DNA of 46,426 nucleotides from Stygiobacter sp. (GCA_006218045.1 VBWB01000024.1:1-46426), one strand, 5' to 3'. Counted from the stretch's first letter, positions 25,329 to 36,105 are shown. Made by a program: numbers and translations. Notes: generated from the sequence alone by a model not told the origin.

Positions 25329-25876
25329 ATGGAGACTTTGAGGCAAAAGAAATGCCGATCGGCATCGATGCGGTCGAAATCGAATTCGATGGGGTCGCTG
25401 GCCCGACGCGCGATCTCGATCAGGCCGATGGTGGCGCCGCGGCTGCCCTCGTCCGGCGGCTCGCGCAGTTGCTCCTTGTAATAGGCCTTGATCTCGTCCT
25501 TGCCCATGCCGCGCAGGGTTTCCAGACGCCCGCGCAGCTTTTCCATATCGTCTTCCAGGATGATGTTGCCGCAGACGATGAAGAACCGGCCGTTCTCGCT
25601 GCCGATGGTGACCATGCCCGAGGACAGCTCCACCGTCTTGCCCAGGTTGCCCTGCACCTTGTCGGCGGAATAACGGATGATGTTCTGCGATTGCTCGACG
25701 AACACCGAGAACACCTTCTTGATGGTGGTGACGTCGGTATCCTCGAGGGCCATTTTCTGACGCAGGGCGTCGCCCAAGGAATACAGGATCCCCTCGGACA
25801 GATAACCCGAGAACGAGAACACGATCCCTCGCTCGTCCAGTGTCGACTTAAAAGCCCGGTATTGCTTGGCCAGCAT
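25325..25876 (-). CDS. siaB: SiaB-family protein kinase (DUF6272)
   Basis: A 183-residue protein of the SiaB family, GHKL-like serine/threonine kinases that phosphorylate SiaC. Supporting features are GIVFSFSGYLSEGILYSLG at the N-terminus, the helix FVEQSQNIIRYSADK containing an N-box-like Asn, SGMVTIG, and GATIGLIEIARRAS near the C-terminus. The ATG at 25876 (MLAKQYRAF) is preferred to one 16 codons earlier. It is the first gene of siaB-siaC-histidine kinase; its TAG stop lies within repeat copy B. Confidence 0.87.
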   Translation of the reverse strand: MLAKQYRAFKSTLDERGIVFSFSGYLSEGILYSLGDALRQKMALEDTDVTTIKKVFSVFVEQSQNIIRYSADKVQGNLGKTVELSSGMVTIGSENGRFFIVCGNIILEDDMEKLRGRLETLRGMGKDEIKAYYKEQLREPPDEGSRGATIGLIEIARRASDPIEFDFDRIDADRHFFCLKVSI

Positions 25877-25970
25877 TAGACTTTCCCCATCCCAGAGGCG
25901 CCGCCCCCCAAAGTCCGCGGGCAATAATCCCGCAAGACGTCCGACACAGTATCAACGGACACGCACGCGC

Positions 25971-27299
25971 TCAAGCAGGCGTTCCGCCCCCCTCTCCGCC
26001 GCCGCCATCGCGGGGCGGGCAGCGCAGATGCACGGTGACGATGGTGCCGATGCCCTCGGTGCTGTCGATCACCACCGAACCGCCATGCAGGTCAACGATC
26101 TGGCGGACCATGTGCAGACCGATGCCCGAGCCCGACAGTTGGTGAGCATTGCCGGCGCGATAGAACCGCTCGAACACGCGCGGCAGGTCGGCCAGGGGGA
26201 TACCGATGCCTTCGTCGCGCACGGTCAGCACCACGCCGCCGTGATTGGCCCGCAGCTTCACCTGGACCGGGTCGTCGGTGGAATACTTAAGCGCGTTGGA
26301 GATCAGGTTGTTGATGACCAGCGGCAACAGATTGGGATCGCCCCACACCCGCGTCACCCGGCCCATGTCGAGCAGCACCGTCCGCCCGCCCGAGGCCGCC
26401 TGATGATGGGCCACCGCCGCCCGCAGCACGGGGGCGAGGTCGAGAACCTGTTCCTGCAGGATCATCCGCCCGGTTTCCAACTGCTCGTCGGCCAGGCAGG
26501 TGCTGATCAGGTCGATCAGCCGCCCGACGGCGCCGCGAATGGTCTCCAGCCGGGTCAACATGCCCGAATCCACCCGTTGCGCCCGCATCATCAGCATCTG
26601 CGCCGCCGAATCGATGATGGCCAAGGGGGTGCGGAACTCGTGACTGACCATGGACAGGAACTGGCGCAACTGGCTTTTGGCCGCCGTTTCCCGTTCCAGC
26701 GCCACTTCCGCCCGATCCTTGGCCCGGGACAGGGCGTCGCGGCTGTCCATCAGTTCGGCCGTGCGCTCGGCCACTTTCAGTTCCAACTGCTCGTTGGCTT
26801 CGGCCAATTTCTGATTGAGGCTGTTGATGGTTTCGATATCGCGCCAGGCGCGCAGGGCGCCGACCAGGGCGGTGAACAGCTTTTGCGCGGTCAACTCGCT
26901 TTTGCTTTTGTAGTCGTTGACGTCATAGGAGACGACCACGTCGCGCTCCGGCGCCTCGCCCGGCTGGCCGGTGCGCAGGATGATGCGGATCTCGTGGTTG
27001 CGCAAATCCTCGCGCACGCTGCGCACCAGCTTCAGGCCGGCGTCGGGGCTTTCCATCACCACGTCGAACAAGGCGACCGGAATGGACGGGTTGTCCGCCA
27101 GCACCCGCCGGGCCTCGGCCGCCGAGCGGGCGGAAATCATCTCGAAGCCGCGGCCCTCAAAGGAAAAATCGCGCAACAGGATCCGGGTCATGGCGTGGAC
27201 TTGTTCGTCGTCGTCGACCACCAGCACCGACCACGGCGGCAGCTTGGCCCCGCGTCGAGCCTTGTCATGCAGAATGAGGGGAGCGGAACCGGCCATCAT
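25971..27299 (-). CDS. Receiver-histidine kinase hybrid
   Basis: A 442-residue cytoplasmic protein with an N-terminal receiver (about 22-140, Asp79 in ALFDVVME) followed by the segment RIILRTGQPGEAPERDVV, typical of receivers found with DUF3369. A coiled coil follows (about 155-210), then the kinase core with His220 in SMVSHEFRTPL, N-box NNLISNALKY, G1 DEGIGI, F-box and G2 GSGIGLHMV. Such proteins are usually controlled by a partner phosphodonor. It sits 9 bases after an OmpR-type regulator. The C-terminus is Gly-rich. Signal unknown. Confidence 0.92.
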   Translation of the reverse strand: MMAGSAPLILHDKARRGAKLPPWSVLVVDDDEQVHAMTRILLRDFSFEGRGFEMISARSAAEARRVLADNPSIPVALFDVVMESPDAGLKLVRSVREDLRNHEIRIILRTGQPGEAPERDVVVSYDVNDYKSKSELTAQKLFTALVGALRAWRDIETINSLNQKLAEANEQLELKVAERTAELMDSRDALSRAKDRAEVALERETAAKSQLRQFLSMVSHEFRTPLAIIDSAAQMLMMRAQRVDSGMLTRLETIRGAVGRLIDLISTCLADEQLETGRMILQEQVLDLAPVLRAAVAHHQAASGGRTVLLDMGRVTRVWGDPNLLPLVINNLISNALKYSTDDPVQVKLRANHGGVVLTVRDEGIGIPLADLPRVFERFYRAGNAHQLSGSGIGLHMVRQIVDLHGGSVVIDSTEGIGTIVTVHLRCPPRDGGGGEGGGTPA

Positions 27300-27308
27300 C
27301 GCTCCCGT

Positions 27309-28016
27309 TTAGCGGACCGCCACCGGCGCGGTGAAGGCATAGCCGGTGCCGTGCACCGCCTCGATGGGCAATTCGCGGCCCAGGGCTTCCTCGCCCTTGG
27401 CGCGCAGGCGACGCACCATGGAATCGACCGAACGATCGCCGGCATCCCATTCGCGCTTGCCCAAGGCCTTGAAGATGGCCGAGCGCGACACCGGCTCGCC
27501 CGGGCGCTCCACCAGCAGGGCCACGAACACGCGTTCGTTGGCGGTCAGTTTGGTACTGCCGCCATCGGGGGAAACCAAGGACCAGGCCAATTGGTCATAG
27601 ACCCACTGCGCCCCCGTCGTCGCCAGCCCACCGGCGGCGCTCGGCACCGTCGCCCCTTGCAGACGACGCGACAACGAGCGCACCTGGGCTTCCAACTCGC
27701 GCAGTTCCACCGGCTTGACCAGATAGACGTCGGCGCCGATCTCCAAGCCCACCACCCGGTCGACGTTCACGCCGCGCGCGGTCAGCATGATGATGCCGAT
27801 TTCCGAATGGTCGCGCAGGCGCTTGGCGATGGAAAAACCGTCCTCGCCCGGCAGGTTGATGTCCAGGATGATCAGATCGGCGGGACGCTCGGCCAAGGCC
27901 CGGTCCAAGGCGCGACCATCTTCACAGCCCACCACCGCATGACCACAGGCGGACAGGTATTCCACCACGTCCGCCCGCAACGATGCCTCATCTTCGACTA
28001 CGGCTATGCGCGCCAT
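27309..28016 (-). CDS. OmpR/PhoB-family response regulator
   Basis: A 235-residue regulator: receiver (1-120) with acidic pair EDE, Asp52 in LDINLPGEDG and Lys100 in YLVKP, and a C-terminal winged-helix DNA-binding domain (about 140-230) with LTANERVFVALLVE and RSVDSMVRRLRAKG as recognition-helix region, ending in HGTGYAF. It precedes the receiver-kinase hybrid in the same operon and is its likely partner. Target genes unknown. Confidence 0.95.
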   Translation of the reverse strand: MARIAVVEDEASLRADVVEYLSACGHAVVGCEDGRALDRALAERPADLIILDINLPGEDGFSIAKRLRDHSEIGIIMLTARGVNVDRVVGLEIGADVYLVKPVELRELEAQVRSLSRRLQGATVPSAAGGLATTGAQWVYDQLAWSLVSPDGGSTKLTANERVFVALLVERPGEPVSRSAIFKALGKREWDAGDRSVDSMVRRLRAKGEEALGRELPIEAVHGTGYAFTAPVAVR

Positions 28017-28106
28017 CGATTCCCCTACCCCGCTCCACCGGCATGCGGCCAGTGGAGCATCAACCGGGGCGGTGCGTCAAACCCCTTACGCCCCGCCCGC
28101 ACCCGC

Positions 28107-28472
28107 TCACAGCTTGGGAGCGACGATCTTTTCCACCAGCTTGACCAGCAGGCGATCCATGCGACCGGCCCACACCTCGTCGCTGTCGATCATTTCGCGG
28201 CAACGGCGGAAGGCGCGCAGCACGGTGGTATGGCTGCGGCCACCGAACACCCGGCCCAGTTCCGGCAACGAGCACGAGGTCAGCAGACGGGCATAATACA
28301 TGGCGGCCATGCGCGGCTTCCACAGCCGGTGATCGCGGGAATGCACCATCATCTCGCGCTCGGACAAACCGAACTCGGCGGCCACGGTGGCGATGACGTC
28401 GGCGACGAAAGGATCGCTGACCTTGTAGCGGAGCGGTGCGGCGGAGCGGATTTCAGCAAGAGCGACGGACAT
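28107..28472 (-). CDS. Free-standing DnaA domain IV protein
   Basis: A 121-residue protein consisting of little more than the DNA-binding domain IV of DnaA. VIATVAAEFGLSEREMM, the HRLWKPRMAAMYYARLL stretch and LGRVFGGRSHTTVLRAF follow the DnaA domain IV pattern, where the GGR.HTTV helix contacts the DnaA box. The AAA+ domain and domain I are absent, so it cannot bind ATP or load helicase. It could occupy DnaA-box-like sites as a competitor or act as a regulator. ATG at 28472 follows AAGGGGG. A palindrome lies 39 bases upstream. Monocistronic. Domain is clear, role unknown. Confidence 0.85.
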   Translation of the reverse strand: MSVALAEIRSAAPLRYKVSDPFVADVIATVAAEFGLSEREMMVHSRDHRLWKPRMAAMYYARLLTSCSLPELGRVFGGRSHTTVLRAFRRCREMIDSDEVWAGRMDRLLVKLVEKIVAPKL

Positions 28473-28510
28473 GATTTTGTCCCCCTTCGACAGTGTTTTC
28501 TTACATCCTA

Positions 28511-28528
28511 TTGTGCGCATGTGCACAA
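28511..28528. promoter_or_regulatory. Palindromic operator candidate upstream of the DnaA-domain gene
   Basis: TTGTGCGCATGTGCACAA holds 6-bp inverted arms (TTGTGC/GCACAA) with a 6-base spacer, 39 bases upstream of the start codon, where a repressor site would be expected. The arms equal those of the phasin operator candidate at 36566-36580, with different spacing. Confidence 0.5.
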
Positions 28529-28596
28529 GATCAGCCACCCGCGAGATGAAATTCGTTGTGTCGAGAAGTGACGAAGCCTTTACAGGCTTGTGACAA

Positions 28597-29532
28597 TCAG
28601 CCCAACCGCGATTGAAATCCGCGCACCGCCGCCACCAAAGCGCGGCGGGCGCCGGGTTCCATGGCCGAATGGCCGGCATCGGCGACCATGTCCAGCCGGG
28701 CGCCGGGCCATTGCCGGGCCAGCTCATGGGCGGTGACCGGCGGACAGACCACGTCGTAGCGCCCCTGCACCAGATGGGCCGGCAAATGGCGGATGCGGGA
28801 CATGCCGGCCAGCAATTGCCCCGGCTCCATGAAACCGCCATGGATCATGTAGTGACATTCCATGCGGGCCAGGACCAGGGCTTGGCCGGCCTCCATCTCG
28901 CTGGGCTGGTCGCGCGGGATCAGCCGGGCGCAGGCTTCCTCGTAGGCGCACCACACTTTGGCCGCCGGCAGGTGGATGGCCGGGTCGGGATGCATCAGCC
29001 GGCGATGATAGGCGGCCAGCAGGTCGGCGCTTTCGCCGTTCACGTGGTCGCGGAAACGCTGATGCGCCTCGGGGAAAAAGGTGCCCATGCCGTGCAGGAA
29101 CCATTCCGTCTCGATCGGTCGGAACAGGAAGATGCCGCGCAGGACGAAGCCCAGCACCCGTTCCGGATGGGCCTGGCCATAGGCCAGGGCCAGGGTGCTG
29201 CCCCACGAGCCGCCGAACAACAGCCAGTTTTCCACCGCCAGGTGATGGCGCAGCTTTTCCATGTCGGCGACCAGATGCGCCGTGGTGTTGGCGGCGGTTT
29301 CGGCATTGGGCCGCGAGTTTCCGCAGCCGCGCTGGTCGACCAGGATGATGCGCCAATAGCTGGGGTCGAAATAGCGGCGATAGGGCGGCGCCGTCGCCGC
29401 CCCCGGCCCGCCATGGACGAACAGCACCGGGCGACCGGTGGGATTGCCCGACACTTCCCAATAAAGGGAATGGCCGTCGCCCACCTCCAGCATTCCCGCG
29501 GCATGGGCTTCGATGGGGGGAAACAAGTCCAT
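28597..29532 (-). CDS. pip: Prolyl aminopeptidase (proline iminopeptidase)
   Basis: A 311-residue alpha/beta hydrolase that removes N-terminal proline from peptides in the cytoplasm. Visible are the oxyanion motif HGGPGAA, DQRGCGNSRPNAE, the nucleophile Ser in GGSWGS, the Asp in QGRYDVVCP and the catalytic His in ADAGHSAMEPG. ENPTGRPV-type N-terminal strands are normal. ATG at 29532 (MDLFPP) gives family length; earlier in-frame codons overlap the divergent queA promoter region. Stands alone. Confidence 0.95.
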   Translation of the reverse strand: MDLFPPIEAHAAGMLEVGDGHSLYWEVSGNPTGRPVLFVHGGPGAATAPPYRRYFDPSYWRIILVDQRGCGNSRPNAETAANTTAHLVADMEKLRHHLAVENWLLFGGSWGSTLALAYGQAHPERVLGFVLRGIFLFRPIETEWFLHGMGTFFPEAHQRFRDHVNGESADLLAAYHRRLMHPDPAIHLPAAKVWCAYEEACARLIPRDQPSEMEAGQALVLARMECHYMIHGGFMEPGQLLAGMSRIRHLPAHLVQGRYDVVCPPVTAHELARQWPGARLDMVADAGHSAMEPGARRALVAAVRGFQSRLG

Positions 29533-29596
29533 GGTCGGGGCGCAGCCTTCGGGCAAGGGTTGACGTGGCGATGGTTTCCACCCTAAACCCGCAATC

Positions 29597-30646
29597 ATGG
29601 ACGTCAACCTCTTCGATTTCGATCTGCCGCGCGCGCTCATCGCCGAGCGCCCGGTCAGCCCCCGCGATACCGCCCGCCTGCTTCACGTGCGGGCGGACGG
29701 CCTGACCGACGGCGTCGTCGGCGACCTGCCCCGCTGGCTGCGACCGGGCGACCTGTTGATCAGCAACGACACCCGCGTCATTCCCGCCCGCCTGTTCGGG
29801 CGCAAGGGCCAAAGCGGGGATGGGGGCGGAATCGAGCTGACCTTGCACGAACGCACGTCTCTGGACGAATGGAAGGCCTTCGCCCGTCCGGCCAAGAAAC
29901 TGCGCCCCGGCGACGTGGTCCGCTTCGCCCCCGACTTCACCGCCATGGTCGCGGCCAAGGGCGAGGCGGGCGAGGTGCTGATGCGCTTCGACCGCGGCGG
30001 CGACGCCTTGATGCTGGCGCTCGACGCCTATGGTCGGCTGCCGCTGCCGCCCTATATCAGGAAGGGCGAGGCGGACGAGCGCGACCGCGCCGATTATCAG
30101 ACGGTCTTCGCCCGCGAAAAGGGCGCGGTGGCCGCCCCCACCGCCGGCCTGCACTTCACCGATGGCCTGCTGGCCGCTCTGGAGAGCGCCGGAATTACCC
30201 GCACCACCGTCACCTTGCATGTGGGCGCCGGCACCTTCCTGCCGGTCAAGGTCGACGACACCAGGGATCACCGCATGCATGCCGAGCGCGGCATGGTGAC
30301 GCCCATGGTGGCCGATCTGGTCAACCGCACCAAGGCCGCCGGCGGGCGGGTGGTGGCGGTCGGCACCACCAGTTTGCGCCTGTTGGAAAGCGCGACGGAC
30401 GAGGACGGGGTGCTGCATCCCTTCGACGGCCCCACCGACATCTTCATCACGCCGGGCTACCGTTTCAGACTGGTGGACGTGCTGATGACCAATTTCCACT
30501 TGCCCAAATCCACCTTGTTCATGCTGGTTTCCGCCTTTGCCGGGCTGGAGTGCATGCACCGGGCCTATGTCCATGCCATGAAATGCGGCTATCGTTTCTA
30601 TTCCTATGGCGATGCCTGCCTGCTGGAGCGGGAGATCCCTTGTTGA
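29597..30646 (+). CDS. queA: tRNA preQ1 ribosyltransferase-isomerase QueA
   Basis: QueA adds the ribosyl part of S-adenosylmethionine to preQ1 in tRNA, forming epoxyqueuosine. The 349-residue protein has the characteristic [14 protein letters not shown] start, [43 protein letters not shown] and TTSLRLLES, all family motifs, ending with [11 protein letters not shown] and [16 protein letters not shown]. Its TGA overlaps the TTG start of tgt (TTGA), so the two enzymes of the queuosine pathway are coupled. Confidence 0.97.
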   Translation: MDVNLFDFDLPRALIAERPVSPRDTARLLHVRADGLTDGVVGDLPRWLRPGDLLISNDTRVIPARLFGRKGQSGDGGGIELTLHERTSLDEWKAFARPAKKLRPGDVVRFAPDFTAMVAAKGEAGEVLMRFDRGGDALMLALDAYGRLPLPPYIRKGEADERDRADYQTVFAREKGAVAAPTAGLHFTDGLLAALESAGITRTTVTLHVGAGTFLPVKVDDTRDHRMHAERGMVTPMVADLVNRTKAAGGRVVAVGTTSLRLLESATDEDGVLHPFDGPTDIFITPGYRFRLVDVLMTNFHLPKSTLFMLVSAFAGLECMHRAYVHAMKCGYRFYSYGDACLLEREIPC

Positions 30647-31770
30647 CGCAGTTTCGTTTTGAAATTCACGCCACCGACGGCGCCGCCCGCCTGGGCACCG
30701 TGCAGACCGCCCACGGCCCCATGGATACCCCGGCCTTCATGCCGGTGGGCACCGCCGGCACGGTCAAGGCCATGCTGCCGGAAAGCGTCGCCGCCACCGG
30801 CGCCCAGACCATCTTGGGCAACACCTATCACCTGATGCTGCGCCCCGGGGCCGAACGCATCGGGCGCTTGGGCGGCTTGCACCAGTTCATGCAGTGGAAA
30901 GGCCCGATCCTCACCGATTCCGGCGGCTTCCAGGTCATGAGCCTGGCCAAGCTGCGCAAGATGACCGAGGACGGCGTCGCCTTTCAGTCCCATATCGACG
31001 GCTCCAAGCATCTGCTGACGCCGGAACGGTCCATGCGGATCCAGCACCTGCTCGATGCCGACATCACCATGGCCTTCGACGAATGCACGCCGTTTCCGGC
31101 GACGCCGGACCAGGCGGCGCAGTCCATGCGCCTGTCCATGCGCTGGGCCCAGCGGTCGAAGGATGCCTTCGTCCCCCGCCCCGGCTATGGCCTGTTCGGC
31201 ATCGTCCAGGGCGGCATCCATCACGATCTGCGTCAGGAATCGGCCAATGCCTTGCAAGGTATCGGCTTCGACGGCTATGCGGTGGGGGGCCTGGCGGTGG
31301 GCGAGGGGCAGGAACTGATGTTCTCGACCCTGGATTTCACCACCCCCCTGCTGCCGCCGACGCACCCCCGCTACCTGATGGGGGTGGGCAAGCCGTCGGA
31401 CATGGTCGGCGCCGTGTTGCGCGGCATCGACATGTTCGATTGCGTCATGCCGACGCGGTCGGGCCGCACCGCCCAGGGCTTCACCCGGCGCGGCACCGTC
31501 AATTTGCGCAACGCCCGCCACCAGGACGACCCGCGCCCGCTGGATGAACACTGCGCCTGCCCGGCCTGCCGCCAGTACAGCCGCGCCTATCTGCACCACC
31601 TGATCCGGTCCGAGGAAATCCTGGGGCCGATGCTGCTGACCTGGCATAACATCCAGTTCTATCAGGACGTGATGAAGGGCCTGCGTCAGGCCATCGGCGA
31701 AGGACGGGTGCAGGATTTCGCCCGCGACTTCCTGGCCACCGAGGCCTTGGGCGACATCGAGCTGATCTGA
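30643..31770 (+). CDS. tgt: tRNA-guanine transglycosylase Tgt
   Basis: Tgt exchanges guanine-34 of GUN-anticodon tRNAs for preQ1. The 375-residue TIM-barrel shows [16 protein letters not shown], the catalytic-site region [31 protein letters not shown], the nucleophile region [13 protein letters not shown] and the zinc site CACPAC with a further Cys/His pattern. The start is the TTG at 30643 overlapping the queA stop (TTGA); no ATG gives full length. It follows queA and precedes a truncated haemoglobin by 14 bases. Confidence 0.96.
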   Translation: MTQFRFEIHATDGAARLGTVQTAHGPMDTPAFMPVGTAGTVKAMLPESVAATGAQTILGNTYHLMLRPGAERIGRLGGLHQFMQWKGPILTDSGGFQVMSLAKLRKMTEDGVAFQSHIDGSKHLLTPERSMRIQHLLDADITMAFDECTPFPATPDQAAQSMRLSMRWAQRSKDAFVPRPGYGLFGIVQGGIHHDLRQESANALQGIGFDGYAVGGLAVGEGQELMFSTLDFTTPLLPPTHPRYLMGVGKPSDMVGAVLRGIDMFDCVMPTRSGRTAQGFTRRGTVNLRNARHQDDPRPLDEHCACPACRQYSRAYLHHLIRSEEILGPMLLTWHNIQFYQDVMKGLRQAIGEGRVQDFARDFLATEALGDIELI

Positions 31771-31784
31771 CGAAAGGTAGGGAC

Positions 31785-32186
31785 ATGAACGACATCGACG
31801 ACCGAGAGGACCGCATCTACCGCATGGTCCAACGCTTTTATGAACTGGGCAACGAAGACCCGGTACTGGCCCCGGTGTTCGCCGCCGCCATCACCGATTG
31901 GCCCGGCCATTTCCGCATCGTCGCCGATTTCTGGTCCCACGCGCTTTACGGCAGCGGACGCTATCGCGGCCACCCTTTCCCGGTGCACATGCACCTGAAT
32001 TTCGGCCCCGAGGCCTTCGAGTCCTGGCTGAAGGCGTTCACCCAGGCGGTGACCGAAATCCTGACCCCGCTGGAAGCGCAAAACGCCCTGGGCCGGGCGC
32101 GGCACATGACCGAAAGCTTCCGCGTCGGCCTGTTCCCCTTCACCCTGGCCGACGGCACCCCATCAAGGATGCCGCCGAACAACTGA
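31785..32186 (+). CDS. Group III truncated haemoglobin
   Basis: A 133-residue globin of the 2/2 type, group III. ALYG-SGRYRGHPFPVHMHL and FWSHALYG match the family, with the proximal His in the PVHMHL region; FYELGNEDPVLAPVF marks the B-C helices. Group III globins bind oxygen and sometimes NO. The gene begins 14 bases after tgt and may be transcribed with it. No link between queuosine and this globin is evident, but microaerobic respiration (cbb3, FNR) in the same window is a plausible context. Confidence 0.9.
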   Translation: MNDIDDREDRIYRMVQRFYELGNEDPVLAPVFAAAITDWPGHFRIVADFWSHALYGSGRYRGHPFPVHMHLNFGPEAFESWLKAFTQAVTEILTPLEAQNALGRARHMTESFRVGLFPFTLADGTPSRMPPNN

Positions 32187-32780
32187 TCAGTCGCGGACCC
32201 AGCGAGCCAGATAGGTGCGGATCAGGCTTTCCATCTGGCCGTCGATGTCGCGGATGAGCGATTCCGACAATTGATAGAGAACGCGGTCGCGTTCGTTCAG
32301 CGTCGCCCCCTCCGACACCGTCTGCGTGCGGGCGGCGCGGGCGATGACGTCGGCGATGGGGAAGTGCCGTTCATCCAGAATCTGGATGGCCACATCCAGG
32401 CTGGCTTCATAGCGCTCGGCCTGCTGTTCCTTGAACATGCCGGTAAAGCCCTTTTCCGTCGGCAGCGGCACTTCCACCACCTTGGCGTCCTTGATCAGCA
32501 CGCGGGCGAAACCGCTGCGGCCGATGGGGCGCAGCCGGTCCTGGGCCCAGCGCACGGTGGCGGCTTCCGGGCTCAACGCCATCAGATGCTCGATATTGGG
32601 TTTGCGGCCCGTGGGCACGTATTCGGGCACGATTTCCAGCTGGCCCACGTCCAGACGGAACGGACGCTTGTCGGCAAAGGACAGTTCCGGCGCCTTCTGC
32701 ACCACCGGTTGGGCTTCGCAGGCGGCCAGGGCCAGGGCACCGGCCAAAGCCAGCATCAAGCGGGGGAAGCGGAACGACAT
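32187..32780 (-). CDS. Putative lipoprotein, unknown family
   Basis: A 197-residue predicted lipoprotein: MSFRFPRLMLALAGALALAAC ends in lipobox LAAC. The mature part begins with a short acidic-Pro/Val-rich stretch and is then a mixed alpha/beta domain with VGQLEIVPEYVP, followed by VRWAQDRLRPIG, VEVPLPTEKGFTG and a C-terminal helix. I do not know the family by function. It lies 64 bases after hslO on the same strand. Start chosen by signal peptide. Function unknown. Confidence 0.78.
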   Translation of the reverse strand: MSFRFPRLMLALAGALALAACEAQPVVQKAPELSFADKRPFRLDVGQLEIVPEYVPTGRKPNIEHLMALSPEAATVRWAQDRLRPIGRSGFARVLIKDAKVVEVPLPTEKGFTGMFKEQQAERYEASLDVAIQILDERHFPIADVIARAARTQTVSEGATLNERDRVLYQLSESLIRDIDGQMESLIRTYLARWVRD

Positions 32781-32844
32781 GGCGTTTTCCCGTGATTGGG
32801 GTGGGGGGACGTGCGGGCCCATTGTGGCGCCGCAAACCGCGCCG

Positions 32845-33786
32845 TCAAGTCGGCGTTTGCCCGCGCTTGGGCGGCATATACACCCGGTCCAGGTCGTCGT
32901 CGCCGAAAGCATAGGTGGTGCGACAGAATTCGCAGGTGATGGTCACCTGCCCCGCCTCGTTCTTCAGACTTTCGATTTCGCCCCGGGGAATGGATTGCAG
33001 CATGTGCTCGACCCCATGCAGCGAGCAGCGGCAGCCGGCGCGCAACGCCTTGGGCTCCCACGTGGTCAGGCCCTCGGCCTGGAACAGCCGGTAGAGCAAG
33101 GTCTCGCCGGCCAGATCGGTGGACAGCATTTCCGTGTCCTTGACGCTGGCCATCAGAATGCCGGCGGTGCGCCAGGCTTCGTCGGCATCGTCGGCGGTCA
33201 GGATGGGGCCGCCGGGCTGATTGCCCGGCATGCGCTGGATCATCAGCGCCGCCGACCGCCAGCCGCCGCCGGCGCTGGACGGGGGCTGCGACACCAAGGC
33301 CACCTTGCTGTCCAATTGTTCCGACTGGGTGAAATAGTTTCGGGCGCAATCGGCCAGGGTATCGCCGGTCAATTCGACGATGCCCTGATAACGGTCCACC
33401 GTCAGCCCCTGATCGACGGTGAAGGCCAGATAGCCCTTGCCCAGCAGGGCCGGCACCGGGGCGCCGCCTTCGACCACCGCCGCCAGCTTGGACTCGTCGA
33501 AGCGGGCATAGCCGCGCATGGCGCCGTCGCTGGTGATGTCGGCCACCACCAGGGAAACCGCGCCGTCGCCCTGGGCTTGCAGGGTGAAGACGCCGTCATA
33601 TTTCAGCGATCCGGCCAACACCCCGGCCAAGGCCAGGGTCTCGGCCAGCAGGGCGCCGACGCGGGGCGGATAATCATGACCGTCGACAACACTCCGTGCC
33701 GCCGGGCCCAGACGGACCAGACGACCGCGCACCAGACCGCCGGCCAGTTGAAACGGCAGGATCAGATCGTCGGCGGCAAGGCTCAC
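32845..33786 (-). CDS. hslO: Redox-regulated chaperone Hsp33 (HslO)
   Basis: Hsp33 becomes an active chaperone on oxidation of its zinc-bound cysteines. The 313-residue protein has an N-terminal beta/helix domain (about 1-180) with the usual [10 protein letters not shown] segment, the linker region and a C-terminal zinc site CRC and CEFC. The GTG at 33786 overlaps the argF stop (GTGA) and gives family length; a longer start would enter argF. Third gene of argD-argF-hslO, an arrangement seen in other alphaproteobacteria. Confidence 0.95.
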   Translation of the reverse strand: MSLAADDLILPFQLAGGLVRGRLVRLGPAARSVVDGHDYPPRVGALLAETLALAGVLAGSLKYDGVFTLQAQGDGAVSLVVADITSDGAMRGYARFDESKLAAVVEGGAPVPALLGKGYLAFTVDQGLTVDRYQGIVELTGDTLADCARNYFTQSEQLDSKVALVSQPPSSAGGGWRSAALMIQRMPGNQPGGPILTADDADEAWRTAGILMASVKDTEMLSTDLAGETLLYRLFQAEGLTTWEPKALRAGCRCSLHGVEHMLQSIPRGEIESLKNEAGQVTITCEFCRTTYAFGDDDLDRVYMPPKRGQTPT

Positions 33787-34714
33787 AGCAGACACCAGGA
33801 CAGGATGCCCTTTTGCACGTGCAGGCGGTTTTCCGCCTCGTCCCACACCACCGACTGCGGGCCATCCATGACCGAGTCGGTCACTTCCTCGTTGCGATGC
33901 GCCGGCAGGCAATGCATGAACAGGGCGGTGGCGTCGGCATGGGCCATCAGCCCGTCATTGACCTGATAGGACGACAACAGGGTGTGGCGGTTGGTGTCGG
34001 TGCAGCCCATGGACACCCAGGTATCGGTGATCACCAGATGGCTGCCGGTGACCGCCGCCACCGGGTCGTTGCCGATGACCACACGGGCGCCCTGGGCGCG
34101 GGCCCAATCGACCGCCGCCGCGTCGGGGATCAATTCGCCGGGACAGGCCAGGCGCATTTCAAAATTGAAATGGGCGGCGGCCTGAATCCAGCTGGTGGCG
34201 ACATTGTTGCCGTCCCCCACCCACGACACCACCTTGCCGTCCAGCGCGCCGCGATGTTCGGTGAAGGTCATGATGTCGGCCATCACCTGACAGGGATGGG
34301 TATCGTCGGTCAGGCCGTTGATCACCGGCACGGTGGCGTATTCCGACAATTCCGCCAGCTTGGCCGGATCGTCGGTGCGGATCATGATGGCATCCACATA
34401 GCGCGACAGCACCCGCGCCGTATCGGCGACGGTTTCGCCGCGGCCCAACTGGGTATCGCCCTTGGACAGCACGATGGTGTCGCCGCCCAATTGCTTCATG
34501 CCGGTCTCGAACGACACCCGGGTACGGGTCGACGGCTTCTCGAAGATCATCGCCAGCACCCGGCCCGACAGCGGCTTGGGGCTGCCGAAGGGCTGATCGC
34601 CGCGCTTGTAGGCGGCGCCCAGGTCCAGGATGCGGCGCAGGGTTTCGGTGTCGAAGCGATCCAGATCCAGGAAATGCCGGGTCTGTCCGGCGCGACTGCG
34701 GCCCGGATTGACGG

Positions 34715-34718
<4 letters not shown>
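33783..34718 (-). CDS. argF: Ornithine carbamoyltransferase ArgF
   Basis: Makes citrulline from ornithine and carbamoyl phosphate in arginine synthesis. The 311-residue protein has the carbamoyl-phosphate loop [13 protein letters not shown], the QLGRGE motif, DDTHPCQ, the MGCTD loop and the ornithine-binding [11 protein letters not shown] at 34718 overlaps the argD stop (ATGA). Between argD and hslO in a coupled operon. Confidence 0.97.
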
Positions 34719-35887
<1,169 letters not shown>

Positions 35888-36021
35888 GATCCACCCTCCC
35901 CAACAGGAAAGCCGGAAACCATCGTCCCCGACGGACGATCAGCACGGCTCGTTGAAAGGAAAGGCGGGAATATCCCTATCTTGGCGGCAAAAGTCAACCA
36001 GACTTATCCCCAGACGCACGA

Positions 36022-36055
36022 ACGCCCGCCCCCCGGGAGGAGAGGGGGCGGGCGT
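36022..36055 (-). terminator. Strong hairpin between the phasin gene and argD
   Basis: A perfect 12-bp GC-rich stem (ACGCCCGCCCCC / GGGGGCGGGCGT) with a 10-base loop, 51 bases after the phasin stop. No T-run follows on either strand, so it may work as an RNA stabiliser or a Rho-assisted end. Confidence 0.55.
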
Positions 36056-36105
36056 CGCACGGCGCCTGGGCGGGGAAAACCCGGCCCGGCGCGGGTCCGC
36101 TTAGG

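Noticed and set aside
25866-28571. Open frame of about 900 codons on the plus strand opposite the kinase and regulator genes
   Set aside because: Antisense of three well-supported signalling genes; composition is typical of a high-GC shadow frame.
28724-30574. Open frame of about 616 codons spanning pip and queA on the minus strand
   Set aside because: Overlaps two clear genes, runs across their divergent promoter region and matches neither in frame.
36022-36055. Considered as a full intrinsic terminator or phage attachment site
   Set aside because: There is no T-run on either strand and no duplicate of the arms or neighbouring integrase, so it was kept only as a strong hairpin.
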